Source: Leadbetterella sp964423865
GTDB taxonomy: Bacteria; Bacteroidota; Bacteroidia; Cytophagales; Spirosomataceae
Reading direction: 5' to 3'
Assembly (NCBI GenBank): GCA_964423865.1
Contig: CAYRGN010000015.1
Coordinates: 10,440-74,439, forward strand
Length of the DNA stretch: 64,000 bases
Part shown: positions 15,522 to 24,674 of the stretch, one piece after another
Layout of the letters: each line of letters starts with the position of its first letter
Position numbering within the stretch: the first letter of the stretch is position 1
The notes under the pieces: generated by a model
The model's input: only the letters and a program-made list of their open reading frames with translations
Databases searched by the model: none
What the model was told of the DNA's origin: nothing
Program-made: the position numbers and the translations under genes

Positions 15522-18200
15522 TCATCTCCCCGTCAACACCAGTACCGATCCCACTTTTTTCTGCTCTCCCGCCTGAGGGAAATCACGGGCGTAATACCGC
15601 AACACGTAGGCGAATAGCTGATTGCTGAGCAGTTGACCTTTATAGCGGCCGTCCCATTGTTCGGTGAGGTCTTCCGTTTGAAAAACCTGTTCTCCCCAGC
15701 GGTTAAAGATCTCCAGTCGGGGCCTTTCAATGAAATGCTGAATCACTTTAAGCGTTTCGTTATGCCCGTCGCCATTGGGTGTAAAAGCATCCGGAATTTC
15801 CACAATGGGTTCGCAAGCCTCGTCTACATGGAAGGGCTGCTCCAGTGTACAACTGTACTCATTGGTGATTTTGACTTTGAAATTTCCGGAGCTGGTATTG
15901 GCTTGTAAATTTAAAATAGGGTCCCGGTAATTGGCATGGATAGGGGCGTCACCAGAGGTGAGCCATTCGTATGTAAATGTGGTCCCCCCGGTGGGTTGAG
16001 GCGCAAACGTAAGTCCGTTGTACGGAGGTTCAGTACAAAGATACAGGGGGTCGGGTATGCTGACTTCAGGCGCCGGTTTAATGTAGATTCTCCCCTCAAA
16101 TGTGACCGTAGTGCAATGTTCGTTGCCCAGGTTGCCGGTGATGCCGCCGGTGGCGTTTCCAATACCGCTTCCAACCGCTGTTTCCCTGTACACTTTCACC
16201 GTCAGTTTAATATCGTGCCAGCCTGCCCGTGAAAAATAATGTACGGGGGATTCCTCCTTATAGGTAGTGCCTTCTACTTCCCATTCAAACTCATTTTTCA
16301 TGGGGTCACAGATCTGTTGGGCGGTCAGAAATGTGGGGGCATTGAGGCAGTTGCCGCTGTAGTTGGCACCGAGTCCCTGTCCGTCTTGTTCCGGCTTGGC
16401 CGCTACCACGTTGGGAAAACCCAGTTTGGTGGTGCCGGCCACTTCCGCGCCGGGGTTTCCGGGTTGGTTGAGCGTAAAACTCACCGCATCTCTCCCCGCC
16501 TCATCAGGTTCCTGTATATAATGGATGGCCCCTGAATTATTGATGGTGACATATACATATTTTGCGCCCGCGCCGTATTTAGGCCCCAGGGCCAGGGCGC
16601 CGAACTCCTCTCGGGAAGACGCGATTTCGGTGACGGAGTCGTCCGCCAGGTTGATCTGTAGAAGTTTGGATTCCACATTGTTGCCGTCGCCTTTTAATGT
16701 GACGTACAGAAAAGCACCGTTCGGACTGAATGCCAGGCCGTACACCGTAGGCGGGGCCGGATATCCTATAAGGTTAATCGTTCGCAGAGCCGACAAGGCG
16801 TTGGTCTCCGGGTCGCGGGAAGCAACTTGTATCTGGTTTTCTCCGTTAATCACCAGCCCGTGGGCCAATTGGGTTCCGTCAGGTGAAATGGCTACGTATC
16901 CTTCCGAAACCGTTCCGGCTTGTAGCGGGGGCATGGTTTGGGTGGTGGTGAGCGTACCCAGGGAATCGACCATAACCGACTGGAAGTTTCCCGTAACGGC
17001 ATCGTAGGCCGTTAAAAAATACGATTCATCGTCGCCACTACGCTCGGCAATGATCTTCCCGCTCATGTTCACCGCCAGGGGGATATTCGCTTCTACTACG
17101 GCACCCCGCCGGTCGTTTTCCCGCATGTCAATAATCGAATAGGTGAGCAGTCCCGTGGTCTCATCCACCGTAAAAAGATAATAGTTGATGAAGTCGCAGG
17201 CGCTGCAAACCGGTTTAGGTACAAGCGCCACACCTTGGGCGCCCACGTTTTTCCCGGCAAAGGGATCATCGCCGAGGAAAGGTATTTCAGAATCGTCATC
17301 TCCGGAATACAGTTTGTGGCCGTCGGTATACAATACCAGGCGGTTGTTCTGGTCAAATACCATGGCCGCGGCCTCGTCGGTCCGCATTTCGTTGACCTCG
17401 GGTCGTGTAGGTTCAAAGGAAGGATTGGTGATTTCGGGCTGAGGGTCAAGACTTCCGTCTTCTGAAAGGGAATCCTGTACCATTTCATCGCCGGTCAGGG
17501 TGAATTCAATTCCCGAGCCGTATCCGAAATACCATTTTTCCGAACCGCCGCCTGTGCTGGGATCTTCATAACACAGTTTTACATTGATTTTGGCTGAGCG
17601 TGAGCAGCCGGTTAGGTTATCAATGACTTCTACCGAATAGCAGCCCGCATCGGTCACATCAATGGTGGAAGTAGTTTCTCCGCCCGGAAACCATTTGTAG
17701 CTTACATTGGAAGGGCGGGAGTTGAAAAGCCCTTTGTAAGGATCGAGCGTGATGGTTTTCCCCTGGCAGATGGTGGTGTCTTTTTCCGTTTTGCTGTCAA
17801 ACAGGGGTTGGTCGGGATAATACCCTACGAGGATATCGCGGGTGTAGGGGCCGGCCAGCACGGTCCCGCCGTTATCTATGGCGGAGACAGTTACTGTATA
17901 GGTATTGGGGGTGGTGTACATGTGGGAGGGGTTCCTCGGCCCTCCGGTTTGCACGGTACCGTCTCCGAAATCCCAGGTCCAGCTTCCGGAATTATTGACA
18001 GAGGCCTCAAAAAAGTAGGCCCTTTCATCGCAGGAGGTGGGTGCCTGGGGAGTACCGGTTCCGGTTCCGGGAGAAGTGACCGGAGAGGAGTTCGGGTTAG
18101 CCAGGCAGGCGTTCTTGCTTACATACAATTGCGCTTCGGAAACGGATATTCCGAAGAAGATCAGAGCCCAGATTAGAAGCAAACGTTTTCCCATAACCAT
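15522..18200 (-). CDS. Type IX secreted PKD-domain protein with gliding motility-associated C-terminal domain
   Basis: 892 residues. A signal peptide (MVMGKRLLLIWALIFFGISVSEAQ) is followed by a PKD domain (about residues 45-125, WTWDFGDGTV), a second Ig-like region, and a central beta-propeller-like section with repeated FSPNGAFLYV / ISPDGTQLAH motifs. The C-terminal domain (about 800-892) has IPDAFTPNGDGHNETL, FNRWGEQVFQ and WDGRYKGQ. This is the type B sorting signal (TIGR04131) used by SprB-like adhesins and related proteins for type IX secretion. The divergent neighbour is a PorP/SprF protein, the usual partner for type B cargo. The protein is expected on the cell surface, perhaps as an adhesin; its ligand is unknown. 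Confidence 0.9.
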   Translation of the reverse strand: MVMGKRLLLIWALIFFGISVSEAQLYVSKNACLANPNSSPVTSPGTGTGTPQAPTSCDERAYFFEASVNNSGSWTWDFGDGTVQTGGPRNPSHMYTTPNTYTVTVSAIDNGGTVLAGPYTRDILVGYYPDQPLFDSKTEKDTTICQGKTITLDPYKGLFNSRPSNVSYKWFPGGETTSTIDVTDAGCYSVEVIDNLTGCSRSAKINVKLCYEDPSTGGGSEKWYFGYGSGIEFTLTGDEMVQDSLSEDGSLDPQPEITNPSFEPTRPEVNEMRTDEAAAMVFDQNNRLVLYTDGHKLYSGDDDSEIPFLGDDPFAGKNVGAQGVALVPKPVCSACDFINYYLFTVDETTGLLTYSIIDMRENDRRGAVVEANIPLAVNMSGKIIAERSGDDESYFLTAYDAVTGNFQSVMVDSLGTLTTTQTMPPLQAGTVSEGYVAISPDGTQLAHGLVINGENQIQVASRDPETNALSALRTINLIGYPAPPTVYGLAFSPNGAFLYVTLKGDGNNVESKLLQINLADDSVTEIASSREEFGALALGPKYGAGAKYVYVTINNSGAIHYIQEPDEAGRDAVSFTLNQPGNPGAEVAGTTKLGFPNVVAAKPEQDGQGLGANYSGNCLNAPTFLTAQQICDPMKNEFEWEVEGTTYKEESPVHYFSRAGWHDIKLTVKVYRETAVGSGIGNATGGITGNLGNEHCTTVTFEGRIYIKPAPEVSIPDPLYLCTEPPYNGLTFAPQPTGGTTFTYEWLTSGDAPIHANYRDPILNLQANTSSGNFKVKITNEYSCTLEQPFHVDEACEPIVEIPDAFTPNGDGHNETLKVIQHFIERPRLEIFNRWGEQVFQTEDLTEQWDGRYKGQLLSNQLFAYVLRYYARDFPQAGEQKKVGSVLVLTGR

Positions 18201-18252
18201 TCTTCACACTTATCTAAACGCAAAAAAACATATAAATGTACAATTAAGAAAG

Positions 18253-18283
18253 TTAGATTTTTTGTGTACTTGAATTAACTTTG
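18253..18283 (+). promoter_or_regulatory. Putative promoter of the PorP/SprF gene
   Basis: TAACTTTG at 18276-18283 matches the Bacteroidota -7 box TAnnTTTG. A degenerate -33 element TTAG at 18253-18256 stands 19 bases upstream. The site lies in the 193-base divergent region and would give a leader of about 100 bases. Confidence 0.45.
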
Positions 18284-18393
18284 CTTAATTTTAAGTCGAT
18301 ACGAAACGGGGATTTCCAACGTTTTGTGAGGAAACAACGTCTTAATAACAAAGGTGACGTGGGAATAATAACAGAGGTTACGTGGGAAAACAA

Positions 18394-19428
18394 ATGAAGA
18401 GAATTCTATGGGTATGGTTGTGGGCCACACAGGCGGTAATGGGACAAGATCCCCAGTTTACCCAGTTTTATGCGGCCCCCATGTACCATAATCCTGCGTT
18501 TACCGGGTCAGGTTATGCGCCCCGGCTGATGATGAATTACCGGAACCAGTGGCCATCGCTGAATGCCAATTTTGTGACCAGTATGTTTAGCCTGGACCAC
18601 TACATCGACCGGTTTAACAGCGGCATAGGCGTGATGCTCTTAAGTGATAAACAGGGTTATAACCTCTCCAATACCGAAGTACGCCTCCTTTATTCCTACG
18701 AAATGAAAATCGACCGGAATAACGGACTGAGGTTCGGACTGAACGGGGGCTATGCATTTCGGGGATTGCAGCCCGGAGGACTGGTTTTTGGAGATCAGCT
18801 GGAAGAAAACGGCACTATCCGGCCGGGTGGAACCCAGGATCCAGTGGTGAATTCCAACCTGCAATCTGTCAATAACCTCGACGTAGGTGCCGGTCTCCTC
18901 TATTTCAACCCGAAGTATTTCCTGGGCGCTTCCATGAACCACCTTACGGAACCCCGGCTCAGCTTTTTTAAGGAGCCGGCCGGAACCATACCGGCGCTGC
19001 CGCGCTTGCTGGTGGTGCACGGGGGGTATAACGTAGACCTGAGCCACCTGATTACCGACAGTTATTCGGAACAGGAATTTACTATCACGCCTACTTTCCT
19101 GTATAAAAAGCAAGGACCTTACTCCCAGCTCGATGTGGGAGCATACGTCACCTATTCGCCTTTGACCGTAGGGCTGCAGTACCGGGGAATTCCCCTGACC
19201 AAGGCTTTTAATAATTTCCCTAACCAGGATGCCCTTTCCGGGGTGATCGGGGTGCGGTATGAAAATTTTTCCTTCGGTTACAGCTATGACCTCACCGTTT
19301 CCGGTTTAGGCGCCCGGTCTGGCGGCTCCCATGAAATTACCATCGCCTACCAGCTGCCCCAGATGGAGATAGAACGCAATCCCCGCAACAAAGTGAGGCG
19401 GAAAGCCCTGGCTTGCCCTAAATTTTAA
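18394..19428 (+). CDS. PorP/SprF family type IX secretion system membrane protein
   Basis: 344 residues from the ATG at 18394; a GTG at 18382 would add four residues ahead of the signal peptide MKRILWVWLWATQAVMGQ. It carries the family hallmark right after the signal (DPQFTQFYAAPMYHNPAFTGSG), then repeated amphipathic strands (GIGVMLLSDKQGYN, FGLNGGYAFRG, GVIGVRYENFSFGYSYD) of an outer membrane barrel. SprF-like proteins are needed for secretion and attachment of cargo with a type B C-terminal domain. It is divergent from such a cargo gene, so the two probably form a dedicated pair. Confidence 0.93.
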   Translation: MKRILWVWLWATQAVMGQDPQFTQFYAAPMYHNPAFTGSGYAPRLMMNYRNQWPSLNANFVTSMFSLDHYIDRFNSGIGVMLLSDKQGYNLSNTEVRLLYSYEMKIDRNNGLRFGLNGGYAFRGLQPGGLVFGDQLEENGTIRPGGTQDPVVNSNLQSVNNLDVGAGLLYFNPKYFLGASMNHLTEPRLSFFKEPAGTIPALPRLLVVHGGYNVDLSHLITDSYSEQEFTITPTFLYKKQGPYSQLDVGAYVTYSPLTVGLQYRGIPLTKAFNNFPNQDALSGVIGVRYENFSFGYSYDLTVSGLGARSGGSHEITIAYQLPQMEIERNPRNKVRRKALACPKF

Positions 19429-19492
19429 GTCGATTAGCAATCTTTTTTCGGGAAGTGCTGTTATATAGGGTATGTACTTCAAACGTAATTGA

Positions 19493-21526
19493 ATGAGACT
19501 TTTCTTTGTACTCCTGTTCACCTCTTTTATCAGTTTTGGTCAGTCTGCGCCCACCGGCATTGTAAAGCCCGCTCAATGGACCTATAAAATTGTTCCGGAA
19601 ACTGTGGAACCCGGAGGCTCTGCGGAAATTGTTTTTTCAGCAAAAATTAATGAGGGTTGGAAAATGTATGCAGCCGAAATGGATCCGGACATTGGACCTA
19701 TCACCCTGCAGTTTTTAGTTAAAGATAGTAAAGACTTAAAATTAATAGGTAAACCGAAACCGTCGCATGCTCCCAAAAGAGTAAGAGAAGAGGTTTGGGA
19801 GATGGGAGATGAGGAAGTATACGCTTTAGTATATTACAATCAGGTGGAATACAGGCAGAAAGTGCAAGTGACAGGCCCAGCACCGCTTTTAGCCATTGAT
19901 TTGAGTTTTCAGACCTGTCAGGATGCAGGCGTATGTGTAAATGGAGACGAGTCGTTTACTTTAAAGATACCTGTATCCAAGACAACTACTGCTGTGGTTC
20001 CGGTAGAAAATTTAGGGAAAGGAAGTCCGAACGCTATTGTAGATCAGCTTGAAACAGGGGTAGAAGATACGCTTAATAAAGCTCAGGTTACGGTTGAAAA
20101 TGTGATTCCTGAACCCCGTCAGGATACGGCCTCTACACCTTCCCCCGCAGAGCAGAACACTGGCATGTGGAAATTTCTCCTTATTGCCTTTGGTGCCGGT
20201 TTCGCTTCCATTTTTATGCCTTGTATCTATCCCATCATGCCCATGACGGTGAGCTACTTTACCAAGCAGAAAGACGGTAAGTTCAAAGCTATTTTTTACG
20301 GGATCAGCATCATGCTGATTTTTGCGGTGATGGGGCTGATCACCATGGCCCTGGGCGCTTCCTTCCTGAATGCACTCAGTACGCATTGGATACCTAATAT
20401 TATCTTTTTTATTATCTTTATTATCTTTGGATTCGCCCTGCTCGGTGCTTTTGAGATTGTGTTGCCTCACGGAGCGGTGAACAGTATCGACCGCCTGGGC
20501 GACAAGGGCGGTCTGATCGGTATTTTCTTTATGGCCCTGACCCTGGTGGTGGTGTCTTTCAGCTGTACCGTGCCTTTTGTAGGTTCCCTCCTGATTGGCG
20601 CTGCGGGTGGCGAGGTGCTGAAACCGCTCTACGGTATGCTGGCTTTCGGCTTGCCCTTTGCCCTGGTATTTGCAGGCCTGGCCATGTTTCCGCAATACCT
20701 GAAAAGTTTGCCCAAATCAGGTGGCTGGCTGAATGAACTCAAAGCTGTATTTGGCTTTCTGGAGTTTGCGCTGGCCTTGAAATTCCTGAGCAATATTGAC
20801 CTGGCGTACCATTGGAACCTGATTCACCGCAATGTTTTCCTGGTGATCTGGATTGTGGTGGCGGTGATCATCGGATTGTACATTTTAGGTTTCATGCGCA
20901 TGCCCAAAGATGAAAAAGTCACGCGGTACAGTCCTTTGCGTATCGCCTTTGCCGTCTTGTTCTTTGGAATTGCCGCGTATATGCTTCCCGGGGTGACCAA
21001 CAAGCCCCTGAGTGCTTTGTCGGGTATCCTGCCTCCTCTGCCCACCCAGGCCACGGCATCTGCGGCGCCCAAACCTGACCAGATGCGGGCCTTGCCCCAC
21101 GGTCTATGGGGCTTTAACGAGATAGAAGATGCCCTGGCGCATTCGCGCGAAACCGGGAAACCCGTGCTGATTGACTTCACCGGTTATGCCTGCGCCAACT
21201 GCCGGAAGATGGAGGAAAACGTATGGTCAAAACCCGATGTACTGCAAAGCCTGAAAGAAGATTTCGTGATCGCCTCCCTGTACGTAGACGACAAGAAGGC
21301 ACTGCCGGAAGAGAGGCATTATGTGTCTTCCTTTGACCAGAAACTGAAGACCACCATCGGCGCGAAGAACCTGGATTTCCAGATGAGCCGGTACAACAGC
21401 AATGCCCAGCCGTACTATATTATTGTGGATGGGGAAGGAGAAACGGTGACCGATCCCGTGGCCTATACCTCCCACGAAGACTTCCGGGCCTTCCTGGAAA
21501 GGGGAAAGTCAGCCTTCACCCGGTAG
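19493..21526 (+). CDS. dsbD: Thiol:disulfide interchange protein DsbD
   Basis: 677 residues with the full three-part DsbD layout. A signal peptide and periplasmic N-terminal domain (about 20-180) carry the CQDAGVC cysteine pair. After a linker, eight membrane segments (about 225-520) contain the paired cysteines in FMPCIYPIMPMT and FSCTVPFVGSL. The C-terminal thioredoxin domain (about 545-677) has the motif CANC in FTGYACANCRKM. All six redox cysteines are present. It passes electrons from cytoplasmic thioredoxin to periplasmic thiol-disulfide proteins such as TlpA-like proteins. The local base composition in the first 650 bases is more AT-rich than in the rest of the gene. Confidence 0.95.
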   Translation: MRLFFVLLFTSFISFGQSAPTGIVKPAQWTYKIVPETVEPGGSAEIVFSAKINEGWKMYAAEMDPDIGPITLQFLVKDSKDLKLIGKPKPSHAPKRVREEVWEMGDEEVYALVYYNQVEYRQKVQVTGPAPLLAIDLSFQTCQDAGVCVNGDESFTLKIPVSKTTTAVVPVENLGKGSPNAIVDQLETGVEDTLNKAQVTVENVIPEPRQDTASTPSPAEQNTGMWKFLLIAFGAGFASIFMPCIYPIMPMTVSYFTKQKDGKFKAIFYGISIMLIFAVMGLITMALGASFLNALSTHWIPNIIFFIIFIIFGFALLGAFEIVLPHGAVNSIDRLGDKGGLIGIFFMALTLVVVSFSCTVPFVGSLLIGAAGGEVLKPLYGMLAFGLPFALVFAGLAMFPQYLKSLPKSGGWLNELKAVFGFLEFALALKFLSNIDLAYHWNLIHRNVFLVIWIVVAVIIGLYILGFMRMPKDEKVTRYSPLRIAFAVLFFGIAAYMLPGVTNKPLSALSGILPPLPTQATASAAPKPDQMRALPHGLWGFNEIEDALAHSRETGKPVLIDFTGYACANCRKMEENVWSKPDVLQSLKEDFVIASLYVDDKKALPEERHYVSSFDQKLKTTIGAKNLDFQMSRYNSNAQPYYIIVDGEGETVTDPVAYTSHEDFRAFLERGKSAFTR

Positions 21527-21576
21527 AATTAAGGTATTTTTAAGGCCCGATTAGTTTTCGCCGTATAAAATTGCGA

Positions 21577-21584
21577 TATTTTTG
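21577..21584 (+). promoter_or_regulatory. -7 box overlapping the nominal FUSC start codon
   Basis: TATTTTTG followed by CAGC is a full match to TAnnTTTG with the common GC extension. Its last three bases are the TTG that would otherwise be taken as the start codon of the next gene. Transcription would begin near 21591, so the real start codon should lie downstream. Confidence 0.55.
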
Positions 21585-21602
21585 CAGCGAATTTCTAAAG
21601 CG

Positions 21603-23822
21603 GTGCTGCACAGAGCCAATAAACATATCCTTTCGTTTGACTTTTTCAAGTCGGCCGTATTTTGCCTCATCCTGGTCGGAGCATTGGCGTGGGGATTTTA
21701 TGCGGATAACTACAAGGCCGTATTTCCCCTGTCTATCGGGGCTATCCTGGCTTATTTTCCGAATATTGAAGGCAGTCAGCGCCACCGGATCGCTGGAATT
21801 GTGCTGGGTTTTGCCTGGAGCTTCCTGATGCTGGCGGTGCAGCTGACCCTGTTTGATACTCCGCAGTGGTTTCATTTCGTGGTCATGCTGTCTTTTGTCT
21901 TCATTACCTCCATGCTGTCGGTGTACGGACTGCGGGGCGGCAGCATCTCTTTCGGCGGACTTTTCGCCATAGTATCCAGTTACGGAATTCACGCCATGGG
22001 ATTTACCCATGCCGACAGCCTCCAATATGTGCTGGCGGGCGGGGTGATCTATATTGTATTGTCGGCTATCAGCCAGTTTTTCTACCAGGGGCATCATATC
22101 CGGGGTATGCTGGCCGACTGCGTGGAGCTTACCGGGGAATATTACCGCAAACTGGAGCAGCAGGTGTGGGACAGCAAAGACGTGGAAGCGGAGATCCTGC
22201 ATATCGAGAGCCAGCTGAATACGCATCACGAGATCCTGCGTTCGGCCCTGCTGAACAAGCAGAACCGCTTGTTTTCTTCGAATAAGAACCGGAGGTTTTA
22301 CCTGATTTTCAGGGAAATTGTGGACCTGTACGAAATGGCTTTGGCGGGGCATCACGACCTGGAACAGGCCCGGGATCATTTTGACGGTACCGAACCCCTG
22401 GTGCAACCCTACCGTAAGTTCAGTATCCTGATGATTGAGGAGCTGGAGCGTTTCGGAGAGTTTCTGAGGCTGAACCGGAAATTTACGGTCGACCCTCTCC
22501 TGAAAACCCGGTTGATGGAAGCGGAGGAGAACCTGAAACCTCTGCTCAGAAGCCGTTCACGGGAGGCCCATGAACGCATGCTTATCCTGAGAAATCTTAT
22601 AGACCTGGAATACAAGCAGCTGAATAAGCTGGGTGTGATCAGTAAACACTACGAAAACCTGTTCTTTACCGATAAGATACGGCCGGAAGGGGACGCGCGT
22701 TTCATTACGGCCCAGGATTATTCCTACAAAATTCTGCTCAGTAACCTGAATTTTGATTCTTCCATTTTCAGGCATTCGGTGCGGCTTTGTGTGGCCATAG
22801 CCATCTGTTTTTTGCTGGAGGATGTGATCAGCGCGGAAAACACCTCCTGGATTATCGCGACCTGTATTGTGGTACTCCGCCCGAATTACGGACTTACGCG
22901 TTCGCGGGCGTTTGACCGCATCGGCGGTACCATCCTGGGAGGCATCATCACCCTGGTCATTTTATGGATAACCGACTACCGGCCGGCTTTGCTCACCGTA
23001 GCGGGGGTTAGCCTTACCCTGGGTTTTTCGTATGTAGCCACCCGTTATCTCCTGGCATCTACCTATATCACCTTGTCGATCATGATGATGTACGTGGCTT
23101 TTACCGGGGGAGCATTTGACCTGGTGGTAGACCGTGTTTTTTACACGTTCATTGGGTCGGCCATTGGGTTGTTGGTTATTTACTTTATTTTTCCCGTCTG
23201 GGAGAAGGAAACCATATTCACGGCCATTCACAATGCCATCAACGCCAACCGGAATTATCTGGAAGCGGTAAATGAAATGTACACCACCAAGGAAACTGTG
23301 GATACCGATTTTAAACTGCTGAGGAAAGAGGCGTTTGTCAAGAACGGTAACCTGTATGAAGCATTTCAGCGCATGAAAGATGATCCGAAATCCAAGCGCA
23401 GCCAACTCAGCAACAGTTACGCGGTGGTACTGCTGAGCCATTCCCTCCTGAAAGGGGTGGCCGCCTATTCCACCTATATCCAGAGCCATCAGACTACCGA
23501 GATTTCGGAAGATTTCAAGACGGTCATGCGGTATATTGGCGATCAGTTGCAAGAGGCGGCCCGCATTGTGAACGGGAGGAGACCGTCTTCTTCCCTCCTG
23601 GAAAACCCTTTGAGGGCCATGGAGGGCCTCGATAAATATTACTACGAACTAGACAGGCTGAGAGAGTTGGAACTGGAATCGGGAGTGGCGCAGATGAGTT
23701 ATGAAACCAGCCTGAAACTCCAGGAAGGCCGCATGATCCTGGACCAGATCAAAGCCATTAAAAGCCTCGCCGAAAACATGTTGCAGATGTGCGGAATGCT
23801 GAAACAGCGTAATAATGGTTAA
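21603..23822 (+). CDS. FUSC-family inner membrane protein (YccS/fusaric acid resistance-like)
   Basis: About 739 residues from the GTG at 21603, chosen because the TTG at 21582 lies inside a promoter box. The N-terminal half has about six membrane segments (SAVFCLILVGALAW, WSFLMLAVQLTLF, VSSYGIHAMGF). A long soluble helical region (about 160-390) follows, then a second membrane block of the FUSC_2 type (SVRLCVAIAICFLLEDV, SWIIATCIVVLRPNYG, TLITLVILW, IGLLVIYFIFP), then a helical cytoplasmic tail. This is the YccS/YhfK architecture, a family linked to efflux of aromatic acids but mostly uncharacterised. The last codons (AAT AAT GGT TAA) already belong to the heptad-word array that follows. Confidence 0.85.
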   Translation: MLHRANKHILSFDFFKSAVFCLILVGALAWGFYADNYKAVFPLSIGAILAYFPNIEGSQRHRIAGIVLGFAWSFLMLAVQLTLFDTPQWFHFVVMLSFVFITSMLSVYGLRGGSISFGGLFAIVSSYGIHAMGFTHADSLQYVLAGGVIYIVLSAISQFFYQGHHIRGMLADCVELTGEYYRKLEQQVWDSKDVEAEILHIESQLNTHHEILRSALLNKQNRLFSSNKNRRFYLIFREIVDLYEMALAGHHDLEQARDHFDGTEPLVQPYRKFSILMIEELERFGEFLRLNRKFTVDPLLKTRLMEAEENLKPLLRSRSREAHERMLILRNLIDLEYKQLNKLGVISKHYENLFFTDKIRPEGDARFITAQDYSYKILLSNLNFDSSIFRHSVRLCVAIAICFLLEDVISAENTSWIIATCIVVLRPNYGLTRSRAFDRIGGTILGGIITLVILWITDYRPALLTVAGVSLTLGFSYVATRYLLASTYITLSIMMMYVAFTGGAFDLVVDRVFYTFIGSAIGLLVIYFIFPVWEKETIFTAIHNAINANRNYLEAVNEMYTTKETVDTDFKLLRKEAFVKNGNLYEAFQRMKDDPKSKRSQLSNSYAVVLLSHSLLKGVAAYSTYIQSHQTTEISEDFKTVMRYIGDQLQEAARIVNGRRPSSSLLENPLRAMEGLDKYYYELDRLRELELESGVAQMSYETSLKLQEGRMILDQIKAIKSLAENMLQMCGMLKQRNNG

Positions 23823-23936
23823 TTGTTAATGGTAAATTGTTAATGAGTCCTTGCCACTATTCCTTTATCATTTTCCACCATTAATCATTGACCATTAACC
23901 ATTATCTCACTATCCCATTAATCATTGACCATTATC
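23817..23936. repeat. Heptad-word arrays filling a tail-to-tail intergenic region
   Basis: The space between two convergent stop codons is almost entirely repeat. Left array: GGTTAAT, TGTTAAT, GGTAAAT, TGTTAAT from 23817, with the FUSC stop codon inside the first word. Right array: CCATTAA, TCATTGA, CCATTAA, CCATTAT, CTCACTA from 23878, then CCATTAA, TCATTGA, CCATTAT from 23915, ending one base before the stop of the next gene. A 12-bp perfect inverted repeat (23812-23823 with 23894-23905) links the two arrays, so a transcript could fold back on itself. Confidence 0.8.
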
Positions 23937-24674
23937 TCACCATCCCAGGGTGTCTTTCAGTAGCCGGTATCCCGTCTTGCTCACGGCCAGTTTTTCCCCG
24001 TTCTTCAACAGCAGAACGTAGCTGTTTTTTTCGTACAACTCCAGTTTCTGGATACAGGTGGTATTGACCAGATAAGACCGGTGGATACGGAGGAAGTCGG
24101 TGCCGAGGAGGTCTTCCAGCTCTTTCATGGTTTTTTGTTTCAGGAACATGCCTTGGGCGGAATGGATACGTACGTAGTCGCCGTAAGACTCCATGTAGTA
24201 GATTTCTTCGTGGGCGATCATCTCGATCTTGGAGCCGTTTTTAATGACAATCCGCTGCTGGTTTAATCCTGCTTGGCTGGTGAGGGCCCGTATCTCCCGG
24301 GAGGAATCCTGGTGGGCATGAAACTTTTCTTTCACTTTCTCCAGGGTTTTGAAGAGGCGTTCGCGGGAGAAGGGTTTCAAGAGGTAATCTACTGCGTTTT
24401 TCTCGAAGGCATCAATGGCGTACTGGTCGTAAGCGGTAGAAAACACCACGAGGGGCGGGTCAGTCAGGAGTTCCAGCATTTCCAGTCCGGTCAGCTTGGG
24501 CATCTGGATATCCAGGAAAACCAGGTCGGGCCGGAGGCTGTGGATCAGTTTGATTCCCTCAAAACCGTCGGAGGCCTCCCCGATAATTTCTATTTCACTC
24601 TCGTTTTCCAGGAATTTTTTCACCAGTTCCCGGGCCAGTTCTTCGTCGTCTATTAATAAGGTTCTTATTTTCAT
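23937..24674 (-). CDS. LytTR-family response regulator
   Basis: 245 residues. The receiver domain (1-120) has the acidic pair IDDEE, phospho-acceptor Asp55 in FLDIQMP, Thr in FSTAYD and Lys in LLKPFSRE. A LytTR DNA-binding domain (about 140-240) follows, with YYMESYGDYVRIH and FLRIHRSYLVN. LytTR regulators bind paired direct repeats upstream of targets, often for envelope genes. The ATG overlaps the kinase stop by 4 bases (24671-24674), so the two are translationally coupled and form one two-component system. Confidence 0.95.
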   Translation of the reverse strand: MKIRTLLIDDEELARELVKKFLENESEIEIIGEASDGFEGIKLIHSLRPDLVFLDIQMPKLTGLEMLELLTDPPLVVFSTAYDQYAIDAFEKNAVDYLLKPFSRERLFKTLEKVKEKFHAHQDSSREIRALTSQAGLNQQRIVIKNGSKIEMIAHEEIYYMESYGDYVRIHSAQGMFLKQKTMKELEDLLGTDFLRIHRSYLVNTTCIQKLELYEKNSYVLLLKNGEKLAVSKTGYRLLKDTLGW

